Source: Proteiniphilum sp. UBA1403 (GTDB lineage: Bacteria > Bacteroidota > Bacteroidia > Bacteroidales > Dysgonomonadaceae). Taken from it: a DNA stretch of 64,000 nt. The notes under the pieces are model-generated. The model was given only the letters and a program-made list of their open reading frames with translations, was not told where the DNA came from and did not search any database. Shown here piece by piece: positions 54,278-62,143 of this stretch (position 1 is its first letter; every line of letters begins with the position of its first letter). The position numbers and the translations under genes were made by a program. Location: NCBI GenBank assembly GCA_002305715.1, contig DBQD01000036.1, positions 1 through 64,000 on the forward strand. The letters are read 5' to 3'.

Positions 54278-55957
54278 ATGAAAAAAATAATATATCCCCT
54301 ATTAATCATTGTATTCTCGCTTTTTTCGGCGTGCAACGAGGATCTCCTTGATATTCCACAGAAAGGTGTGATCAGCATAGATTCGTTCTATCACACCGAT
54401 GAGGATGCTGAATCAGCACTGGTTAATCTGTATGGAGATTTTATCACCAATATTGGTGGCAACGATGGTATTTATGTTCCCTATAACATTATCTTCAACT
54501 ACTGTGCAGACAATGTACTCGCTGCTGGAGAGTTTTATGGCGACAACGATCAGTTTGCCAGCATCAATGAGTTTCGTTATGACTCGCAGAGCTCCGTTGT
54601 ATATCAATTATATAGACGTCTCTATTTCGTAATCTATCATGCCAACCTGGTAATTGATAATTTTGAATATGGAGAAAGCGCTGTTAAAGACAGGTGTATC
54701 TCTGAAGCAAGAGTAATCCGTGCATGGTTACACATGACAGCAGCTTTGGCATGGGGAACACCACCTCTTGTTGATCGCCTTCTTGCACCCGACGAAAAAC
54801 CATCAAACTTTGAGGGTACACACGAAGAATTGCTCAAATGGTGTGCAAAAGAATGCGCAGAATCGATACAATATCTCGATGAACGGGAAAGCCCTACTGA
54901 TAAAGATGGAGCTGTGAAGGTAACCAAAGGTTTTGCTTGGACAGTACAAGGTAAAGCATTGCTCAATGCTGGAGACTATGCAGGAGCAAAAGCAGCACTG
55001 AAGAATGTGATCAGCTCCGGAAAATATGAATTGGTTCCTGGTGATCAATTTGCTCAAATATTTCATCTCTCCGGTGATGGCAACCCAGAAAAGGTATTTG
55101 AATTAAACCTTGTGAACAATGGAAGCATTGGAGACTGGAGTGGAAAGATTCAACGTTCTACTTGGATGGAAATGAACTTATGGGGTTGGAGATCTTCGCG
55201 TTTGGCTGCTTCTCCCACCATGCAGGCCGACCAAGGATGGGGTGGTCTTGCAGTAGAAGAAAACTTCGCAAACGAATTTGCTGCAAACGATGGTGATTCA
55301 TATCGTCGTAAAGCAACTATCATCACCTACGAAGAGTTCCTCACAGAATTGGAATGGCCAAGTGATCAAGGAGATATCAACAGATTAACTAAAGAACAGA
55401 AGTTGGCAGATCCCAATAGAGGTATTGTTAATCCAGACGGACTTTATGGACAGAGTAACTATCTGCAGAAGAAGCATATCGTAACACAAGAGGATCGCTC
55501 TACCAACTGGTATCGTTTCAATAACTTCATTATTGCACGTTATGCAGATGTACTACTGATGTATGCCGAAGCTTGTGCACAAACCAACGACAACGACGGA
55601 TTGCAGTATCTACGCATGGTACAGCAACGTGCCGGCTCGAATTATGTAAGCGCTACGCTCACTCTCGCTGATGTGAAGAAAGAGAGAAATTATGAGTTGT
55701 GGATGGAAGGATCTCGTTGGGTTGACATGAAACGTTGGGGAGAATTTGAAAAAGTTAAAAATGCAGGTAAACACATACCTTCTTTGAAAGACGCTTTCAT
55801 TAATGACAATGAGCCTCGACATAGAGGATATCTTACCTACTCCGAGCCTAATGCAGGAAAACAGGTTGGCTTCCAGGCAGGTAAGCACGAATGGTTCCCA
55901 TACCCATATAATGTAATCTCAATAAATCCAAATCTGGTTCAAAACCCAGGATGGTAA
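54278..55957 (+). CDS. SusD-type lipoprotein (pair 3, xylan-type locus)
   Basis: ATG 54278 was chosen: it starts the lipoprotein signal (FSAC, Cys19), while the longer frame from 54191 would overlap the SusC gene by 71 nt without a signal at its start. The 559-residue protein has SusD hallmarks: DEDAESALVNLYGDF, SEARVIRAWLHMTAALAWG, IARYADVLLMYAEACAQ, KERNYELWMEGSRWVDMKRWG and terminal NPGW. It forms the lid of the SusC upstream and binds the same glycan at the surface. A strong terminator hairpin starts 27 nt after its stop codon. Confidence 0.94.
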   Translation: MKKIIYPLLIIVFSLFSACNEDLLDIPQKGVISIDSFYHTDEDAESALVNLYGDFITNIGGNDGIYVPYNIIFNYCADNVLAAGEFYGDNDQFASINEFRYDSQSSVVYQLYRRLYFVIYHANLVIDNFEYGESAVKDRCISEARVIRAWLHMTAALAWGTPPLVDRLLAPDEKPSNFEGTHEELLKWCAKECAESIQYLDERESPTDKDGAVKVTKGFAWTVQGKALLNAGDYAGAKAALKNVISSGKYELVPGDQFAQIFHLSGDGNPEKVFELNLVNNGSIGDWSGKIQRSTWMEMNLWGWRSSRLAASPTMQADQGWGGLAVEENFANEFAANDGDSYRRKATIITYEEFLTELEWPSDQGDINRLTKEQKLADPNRGIVNPDGLYGQSNYLQKKHIVTQEDRSTNWYRFNNFIIARYADVLLMYAEACAQTNDNDGLQYLRMVQQRAGSNYVSATLTLADVKKERNYELWMEGSRWVDMKRWGEFEKVKNAGKHIPSLKDAFINDNEPRHRGYLTYSEPNAGKQVGFQAGKHEWFPYPYNVISINPNLVQNPGW

Positions 55958-55984
55958 TAAGTAGTTTTTCATTTCTTTGATCCC

Positions 55985-56021
55985 AACTGCCGGAGTGAAC
56001 TTTTCTGCTCCTCCGGCAGTT
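55985..56021 (+). terminator. Hairpin terminator after SusD (pair 3)
   Basis: AACTGCCGGAG (55985-55995) pairs perfectly with CTCCGGCAGTT (56011-56021) around a 15-nt loop and is followed by TTACTC. The short T-run overlaps the stem end. It probably reduces transcription into the esterase gene at 56098, giving SusC/D-heavy expression. Confidence 0.8.
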
Positions 56022-56097
56022 TTACTCATTCGAAATCATTCCATGAATTGATCATGAGCATTCACTCATTAATTATAAACAAATAGTATTCGTTCAC

Positions 56098-57327
56098 ATG
56101 AAAAAATTCTCAAAATTTCTTTTAGCTGCCTGTATATTATTTCCGGCAATTACTTATGCACAATCATTTCCGGAAGGTTCATTCCCGAATGAGCACAATC
56201 TCGATGGAATGCAATGGCCTCGTGTAGATGCCAAAGGGCATACATACTTCAGAGTATATGCTCCCAATGCAAAACAAGTTCAGATTAGTTTTCGTGGCCC
56301 AATGACAAAAGAAGCAGACGGTTATTGGACATATGTGTCACCAGAACCGGAAGCTGTTGGTTTCCACTACTATCAACTTGTCATAGACAGTGTAAATGTG
56401 GCCGATCCCGCTACCAAATCCTATTATGGAATGAGTAGATGGGTTAGTGCCATTGAAATTCCTGAGGGATTACCCTATGACAAGACACAGGATGTACCAC
56501 ATGGTGACATCAGAATGAAAAAATACTGGTCTGAAATGACTCAAAGCTGGCGTATTTGCTATGTATATACCCCTCCTATGTATGATCAGGAAATTGACAA
56601 GCGCTATCCTGTTCTATATCTGCAGCACGGTGGTGGTGAAGATGAAACAGGCTGGGTATTCCAAGGACGAATGGGAAATATTATGGACAACCTTATTGCC
56701 GAAGGAAAAGCAGTACCCATGATTGTTGTGATGGACCGTGGATATGCAAGTCTTCCCGGTGCAGAAAATACACCTCGTTTCGATAATCCTGGGATGAATG
56801 CGTTTTTAGCAGGAGCACAGGCACCGGCCGCTCCTCCTCAAGCTCCGGCCGGAAATCAAGCAGCAAGACCAGCTGCTCCATTCCGCTTCATGGGAGTATT
56901 CCCTGAATTACTTGTAAAAGAAATTGTCCCCATGATTGATGCATCGTTCCGGACAAAAACTGATCGTGAAAGTCGTGCTATGGCAGGATTATCAATGGGT
57001 GGAATGCACACCTTCCAAGTTGTGATGAACAATCTCGATAAATTTGCCTATTTGGGTGGTTTCAGTGGTGGCGCCGGATCAGTAGAACAGATCGACCAAT
57101 TGTATGATGGTATCTTCACCAAACCTGAACAATTCAACCAACAAGTAAAATTGATGTTCCTAAGCATTGGTTCCGAAGAAAGACCCGAGAGAGTGAAAGC
57201 ATTTGCCGATACACTACAGAAAAAGGGTATGAAAAATGTAGTCTATTACGAATCGGAAGGCAGTGCTCATGAATGGCTCACATGGAGAAGATCGCTCCGT
57301 GAATTTGCACCTCTTTTATTCAAATAG
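56098..57327 (+). CDS. CE1-type esterase with E-set domain and Ala/Pro-rich insert
   Basis: The 409-residue protein has a signal peptide cleaved near Ala21 (TYA-Q), an E-set/CBM48-like module (about 30-130; TYFRVYAPNAKQVQISFRG-type), and a CE1 esterase domain with YPVLYLQHGGGEDETGW, MAGLSMGG (nucleophile Ser299) and SAHEWLTWR (catalytic His). An Ala/Pro-rich insert at about 235-262 (AQAPAAPPQAPAG) distinguishes it from the otherwise very similar gene at 38455. Feruloyl or acetyl-xylan esterase activity is likely. It lies between the SusC/D pair and the GH10 xylanase and has its own downstream terminator. Confidence 0.9.
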   Translation: MKKFSKFLLAACILFPAITYAQSFPEGSFPNEHNLDGMQWPRVDAKGHTYFRVYAPNAKQVQISFRGPMTKEADGYWTYVSPEPEAVGFHYYQLVIDSVNVADPATKSYYGMSRWVSAIEIPEGLPYDKTQDVPHGDIRMKKYWSEMTQSWRICYVYTPPMYDQEIDKRYPVLYLQHGGGEDETGWVFQGRMGNIMDNLIAEGKAVPMIVVMDRGYASLPGAENTPRFDNPGMNAFLAGAQAPAAPPQAPAGNQAARPAAPFRFMGVFPELLVKEIVPMIDASFRTKTDRESRAMAGLSMGGMHTFQVVMNNLDKFAYLGGFSGGAGSVEQIDQLYDGIFTKPEQFNQQVKLMFLSIGSEERPERVKAFADTLQKKGMKNVVYYESEGSAHEWLTWRRSLREFAPLLFK

Positions 57328-57358
57328 ATAATTAAGTATTTTCTTCCATTTTTGGTTT

Positions 57359-57397
57359 GCCTCCCGTAGCCTTTTCAACGAAACAGCTACGGGGGGC
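57359..57397 (+). terminator. Hairpin terminator after CE1 esterase
   Basis: GCCTCCCGTAGC (57359-57370) pairs with GCTACGGGGGGC (57386-57397) over 12 bp with one G-U pair and a 15-nt loop, followed by TTCATTATT. It separates the esterase gene from the GH10 gene. The 196 nt after it, up to the GH10 start, hold only a near-consensus TTAATTTG box (57524-57531). Confidence 0.8.
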
Positions 57398-57593
57398 TTC
57401 ATTATTACAGATATTCAACTACTACTCTATTTATCAATTTCTTAATGAAATAACCTAGAAAATTATATCTAATTAAGGGAGTAAAATATCCATTTTTGGT
57501 ATGTTAACTTAATATATATTCGTTTAATTTGTATTTCGTAAAGAGACAGAGATTACCTGTTCAGTCGGTAATAAAAAGCCACAATCCGATTCA

Positions 57594-58730
57594 ATGATTT
57601 TAAATAACATGAAAAAAATGAAAATTACTTTACTCCTTTCCGCTGCCCTGACCATTGCGGCCTGTGCCAGTAGTACGAAAGAAAAGAATCCTACCCTGAA
57701 AGATGCACTTGGGGATAAATTTCTTGTAGGTGTAGCTCTGAACACACGCCAGGCGTCGGGACATGACACAGCTTCTGTACGTATAGTGAAAGAGCATTTC
57801 AATGCAATAGTTGCAGAGAACTGCATGAAAAGTGCTGAAATTCATCCGGAGATTGATCGTTACAACTTTACCCAGGCTGATGAATTTGTACAATTTGGGG
57901 TTGACAACAACATGACAATTACTGGACACTGTTTGATTTGGCATTCACAATTGCCACGTTGGTTTTGCGTGGATGAAAATGGAGAAAATGTAACTCCTGA
58001 AGTCCTGAAAGAAAGAATGAAAGAGCACATCTATACCGTGGTTGGTCGTTATAAAGGCGTAATCAAGGGATGGGATGTTGTAAATGAAGCAATCCTTGAA
58101 GATGGGTCCTATCGTAAGAGCAAGTTCTATGAGATTTTAGGAGAAGAGTTTATTCCTCTCGCATTCCAGTATGCACACGAAGCAGATCCTGAGGCAGAAC
58201 TCTATTATAACGATTACAACGAATGGTATCCTGAAAAAAGAAAAACAGTCGTGAGGATGATAAAAACAATTAAAGAACGGGGTCTACGCATTGATGGAAT
58301 TGGCATGCAGGGCCACGTTGGAATGACATCTCCTACCATTGAAGAATATCAGGCGACTATCGACGACTATGTAAACGCAGGTGTGAAGGTATTGGTAACC
58401 GAACTCGATATGAGCCCACTTCCTGAACCTCGCCGTATGGGTGGAGCAAACCTTGCAGATATGGAATCTTACAGAAAAGAAATAGATCCATATAAAGAAG
58501 GTTTACCAGAAGATGTTGCATTAGCATGGAACAATAGAATGAAGGAGCTATTTGATCTCTTTATTAAAAATAGCGATAATTTCCTCCGCGTAACCATGTG
58601 GGGTGTTAGTGATGGTGATTCATGGAAAAATAATTTCCCTGTTAGAGGACGTACCGACTATCCTTTACTTTTCGATCGGAATTACCAACCTAAAGACGTG
58701 GTTAAACAATTGATTCAAGAGAACAACTGA
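57594..58730 (+). CDS. GH10 endo-beta-1,4-xylanase lipoprotein
   Basis: The 378-residue protein has a lipoprotein signal (IAAC, Cys24). The GH10 TIM barrel is complete: NCMKSAEIHPE, HCLIWHSQLPRWF, GWDVVNEAI with acid/base Glu165, YNDYNEW, GIGMQGHVG, LVTELDMS with nucleophile Glu270, and VTMWGVSDGDSWKNNFP. GH10 cleaves the xylan backbone, also close to substituted xylose units. It is the one clear endo-xylanase in the window and the strongest clue that region 2 targets xylan. It is flanked by its own upstream terminator and a long downstream gap, so it is probably a single-gene unit. Confidence 0.95.
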   Translation: MILNNMKKMKITLLLSAALTIAACASSTKEKNPTLKDALGDKFLVGVALNTRQASGHDTASVRIVKEHFNAIVAENCMKSAEIHPEIDRYNFTQADEFVQFGVDNNMTITGHCLIWHSQLPRWFCVDENGENVTPEVLKERMKEHIYTVVGRYKGVIKGWDVVNEAILEDGSYRKSKFYEILGEEFIPLAFQYAHEADPEAELYYNDYNEWYPEKRKTVVRMIKTIKERGLRIDGIGMQGHVGMTSPTIEEYQATIDDYVNAGVKVLVTELDMSPLPEPRRMGGANLADMESYRKEIDPYKEGLPEDVALAWNNRMKELFDLFIKNSDNFLRVTMWGVSDGDSWKNNFPVRGRTDYPLLFDRNYQPKDVVKQLIQENN

Positions 58731-58766
58731 TGCAACAGCAAATAGATTGTGAGTCTGACGAATAGG

Positions 58767-58774
58767 TATCTTTG
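58767..58774 (+). promoter_or_regulatory. Candidate -7 box for SusC (pair 4)
   Basis: TATCTTTG fits TAnnTTTG. An ATTG about 17 bp upstream (58746-58749) is a one-mismatch -33 element. The predicted start of transcription would fall near 58781, directly before the TGTGTACGTACACA palindrome. The leader to 59013 would be about 230 nt. Confidence 0.45.
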
Positions 58775-58788
58775 CTCTTTAATACCAA

Positions 58789-58802
58789 TGTGTACGTACA
58801 CA
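58789..58802. promoter_or_regulatory. Perfect 14-bp palindrome, candidate repressor operator
   Basis: TGTGTACGTACACA is fully self-complementary with a central CG, as in LacI-family operators. It lies 15 nt downstream of the -7 box, where a bound repressor would block transcription of the SusC/D pair. GTGTAC and ACACATAATAT parts recur, in a less symmetric form, upstream of the paralogous SusC at 375. Confidence 0.5.
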
Positions 58803-59012
58803 CATAATATAACAACATATTCAACTCAATTTATCTATTAGAATAATTTTTTGGTTAAAATGGGATGAATCGTTGTTTCAAAAATTGTTAATTTAATTCA
58901 CCTAAAAAAATGATATTATGACGATAACTTAGAAAGTAAACTGTTTTAATGGCTGTATCACAAAAAATGGATACATCAAAAGAGAATTTGTTTAATCTAA
59001 TCAAATCAGAGA

Positions 59013-62000
59013 ATGAAAATAAAAATTTTTAATCTATTGAAAGGAATATGTTTCGCATTACTATGTACATTTTCCTTATCCGTATTTGCGCAGAACATTA
59101 CTGTAAGAGGTACTGTGTCTGACGCATCCGGTGAACCCCTGATCGGCGTGACCGTACAGGTGGAAGGCGAATCGACCGGCACTGTAACCGATCTGGATGG
59201 TCGGTTTACCTTAACAAATGTTCCCTCGAACGCAACATTACTTGTTACTTATGTGGGTATGCAACCACAATCCATTAAATTAAATGGAAGAACCACCCTG
59301 TCTGTTACCATGGTTGAAGACACGGAAATATTGGAAGAAGTGGTTGTAGTAGGTTTTGGACAACAGAAAAAAGAGAGTGTGGTAGGTGCAATTGCACAAA
59401 CAACAAGCAAAGTACTAGAACGAACCGGAGGTGTAACCAGTTTAGGACAAGCTCTTACCGGTAACCTTCCCGGTGTGGTTACCATGACCACAACCGGAAA
59501 ACCGGGTGAAGAAGATCCCGAAATCACCATCCGTGGCGTCAGCTCATGGAATGGAAGTACGCCTCTTATTCTTGTCGACGGTGTTGAACGTCCAATGAGT
59601 GGTATTGATATTAACTCTGTAGCAACAATTTCGGTCTTGAAAGATGCATCTGCAACAGCTGTATTCGGTGTACGTGGAGCCAATGGCGTTATCCTTATTA
59701 CAACCAAACGTGGTGAAGAAGGAAAAGCCAATGTAGACATCAATGTAAACACCACCATGAAGACCTACTCCAAATTACCGGAGTTGATGGACTCATATGA
59801 CGCCCTGATGTTACGCAACAGAGTTATCGAAAATGAATTGGGATATGCTCCCAGTCAGTGGGTTAACTATCGACCACAGGATATCATCAACAAATACCGC
59901 TATCCTGCTAATTTGGAAGAGTTCGAACGTTATCCAAACGTAAACTGGGTTGATGAACTACTGAAAGATGTGGCTACTTCCTACAATGCCAACGTAAATG
60001 TTTCGGGAGGTACTCGTTTTGTGAAATATTTTGCCAGTCTTGACTATGCACACGAAGGAGATATTTACAAGCAATTTGACAACAATCGTGGATATAAAAC
60101 CGGATTTGGATACGATCGTATCAACGTAAGAAGCAATATGGACTTCTCGTTGACAAAATCTACCACATTGCGTGTTAACCTCTCTGGTTCACATGCTGTA
60201 TCCAAAGGAACCAACTACTTCGCATACGAGAACCTTGTTTGGGCAGCTTTCTATGGAATAGCACCGGATATGTTCAGACCTAAATACAGTGACGGATCAT
60301 TTGGTTACTACCACCCAAATCCATCGCAGGCTACAACCAACTCAATGGAAGACCTAAGTGTGAATGGTGTGGGTTATACAACTAGCGACCGCCTATATAC
60401 CGACTTTACGTTGGAGCAAAATCTTGGATTTATAACAAAAGGACTCTCTATTCAAGGTAGATTGGCCTTCGACAACAGTTTCCAAGAATTGAACCGTGGT
60501 ATTGATGATACCAACGACTGGGAAGATAATCCTCATAAATGGATTGATCCGGAAACAGGACAAGTTTACACCGACGTTACAGTAGACGGTAATAACAAAT
60601 TTGATTACCAAAACAATATCGCATGGATGACAGGTGCAGGTTCTGTAAACAACGGTGCTACTTATCGTAGGCTTAATTATTCAACACAGCTCAACTATGT
60701 CAACAGTTTTGGAGACCACAATGTAGGAGCAATGGGTAACTTTAGCCGTGAGCAATATGCTACTGGTAGCCAACTACCGTTCTATCGTGAAAACTGGGTT
60801 TTCCGTACAACTTACGATTATGCAAGACGGTATATGTTGGAATACAATGGCGCTTACAACGGTTCGGAAAAATTCTCAGCTGATTACCGATTTGCTTTCT
60901 TCCAATCAGGAGCAGTAGGATGGTTGTTCTCAGAAGAACCAATTATTAAAAGCCTGGATCTAAAATGGCTCGATATGCTCAAATTCAGAGCCTCTTACGG
61001 TCAAATTGGAGATGACAACATCGGAGGACGTTGGCTCTATATGGATTCTTGGAGTTATGGAGGTGGTTTCAATCATGCCCTTACTGGTGTGGATCCTGCG
61101 AACAGCCCCTATACATGGTATTATGAGTCACAAGTTGGTAACCCAAATGTACAGTGGGAAGTATCTACTAAACTTGATATAGCAGCAGATTATGCTTTGT
61201 TTGGTGGAGTAATTTCTGGTTCTGTTGACTTCTTCAAGGAAAACAGATCTAACATCCTTCTCGATGGTAATAGACGTTCGGTACCCTCCTATTATGGTAC
61301 CAAAGCACCAACTGCTAACTTAGGTGAAGTTGAAACTAGCGGTTATGAGCTGGAAATGCGTTGGAACAAACCTCTGAATCGTGAATGGAGACTCTGGGGT
61401 AATGTATTCTACACCCATGCAAGAAACAAAGTAATCGAAGCCGATGATCCTCTCTTGAAGCCTGAATACCAGAAATCTGCGAACAAAGCTATCGGTCAGA
61501 CTTATGCGCATGTTGGATATGGCTATTATAACAACTGGGATGAACTTTATGGTTCAACTCCTCATGACGCAATGGATGATGCTCGTATTCCGGGTAACTA
61601 CATCATTCTCGACTATGATGCCGACGGTATAATTTCAACCTTCGACAACATTCCTTACGGATTTACAGGAGTACCTCAAAATACAGTCAACACTCAGATT
61701 GGAGTAGATTACAAAGGATGGAGTGCTTTCGTACAATTCTATGGAGTGAACAACGTAACCCGCTACGTGGGCTTACAAAGTTTAGGAGGTATCAAGAATA
61801 CAGCTTTCAATGAAGGAACCTATTGGTCGAAAGATAATACCAACGCCGATGTTCCACTTCCAAGATGGGGAACAATACCAAGTAGCTATACCAATGGTAC
61901 ACGCTTCTTGCATGATGGATCCTACATCCGTTTGAAATATGCTGAAGTTTCTTACACTTTCAGCAAAGAAGACTGGATGAAAAAAGTGGGATTGAACAGT

Positions 62001-62135
62001 CTGAAAGTGTTCGCGAATGGAAACAACCTTTTCCTCTGGACTAAAATGCCCGATGACAGGGAATCTAATACAGGTGGGAACTCAGCATATCCGACACAGA
62101 AGCGTTTTAATTTAGGATTGAGAATCTCGTTATAA
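59013..62135 (+). CDS. SusC-type TonB-dependent transporter (pair 4)
   Basis: The 1040-residue protein has a signal peptide (FA-Q, near residue 26), a regulatory-like domain (QNITVRGTVSDASGEPLIG-type), EEVVVVGFG, a plug with LILVDGVERPMSG and LKDASATAVFGVRGANG, and a barrel. It is a close paralogue of the SusC at 375 in every domain. The C-terminus is GLRISL, ending in leucine rather than the usual phenylalanine of outer-membrane barrels. It starts a new locus beyond the xylan-type genes. SusD follows after 8 nt. Confidence 0.95.
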   Translation: MKIKIFNLLKGICFALLCTFSLSVFAQNITVRGTVSDASGEPLIGVTVQVEGESTGTVTDLDGRFTLTNVPSNATLLVTYVGMQPQSIKLNGRTTLSVTMVEDTEILEEVVVVGFGQQKKESVVGAIAQTTSKVLERTGGVTSLGQALTGNLPGVVTMTTTGKPGEEDPEITIRGVSSWNGSTPLILVDGVERPMSGIDINSVATISVLKDASATAVFGVRGANGVILITTKRGEEGKANVDINVNTTMKTYSKLPELMDSYDALMLRNRVIENELGYAPSQWVNYRPQDIINKYRYPANLEEFERYPNVNWVDELLKDVATSYNANVNVSGGTRFVKYFASLDYAHEGDIYKQFDNNRGYKTGFGYDRINVRSNMDFSLTKSTTLRVNLSGSHAVSKGTNYFAYENLVWAAFYGIAPDMFRPKYSDGSFGYYHPNPSQATTNSMEDLSVNGVGYTTSDRLYTDFTLEQNLGFITKGLSIQGRLAFDNSFQELNRGIDDTNDWEDNPHKWIDPETGQVYTDVTVDGNNKFDYQNNIAWMTGAGSVNNGATYRRLNYSTQLNYVNSFGDHNVGAMGNFSREQYATGSQLPFYRENWVFRTTYDYARRYMLEYNGAYNGSEKFSADYRFAFFQSGAVGWLFSEEPIIKSLDLKWLDMLKFRASYGQIGDDNIGGRWLYMDSWSYGGGFNHALTGVDPANSPYTWYYESQVGNPNVQWEVSTKLDIAADYALFGGVISGSVDFFKENRSNILLDGNRRSVPSYYGTKAPTANLGEVETSGYELEMRWNKPLNREWRLWGNVFYTHARNKVIEADDPLLKPEYQKSANKAIGQTYAHVGYGYYNNWDELYGSTPHDAMDDARIPGNYIILDYDADGIISTFDNIPYGFTGVPQNTVNTQIGVDYKGWSAFVQFYGVNNVTRYVGLQSLGGIKNTAFNEGTYWSKDNTNADVPLPRWGTIPSSYTNGTRFLHDGSYIRLKYAEVSYTFSKEDWMKKVGLNSLKVFANGNNLFLWTKMPDDRESNTGGNSAYPTQKRFNLGLRISL

Positions 62136-62143
62136 TTTTCTAT

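Noticed and set aside
59249..59758. 169-codon open frame on the minus strand
   Set aside because: It lies inside the plug-coding region of the pair 4 SusC and reads as low-complexity Val/Thr/Ser-rich antisense; no family features.
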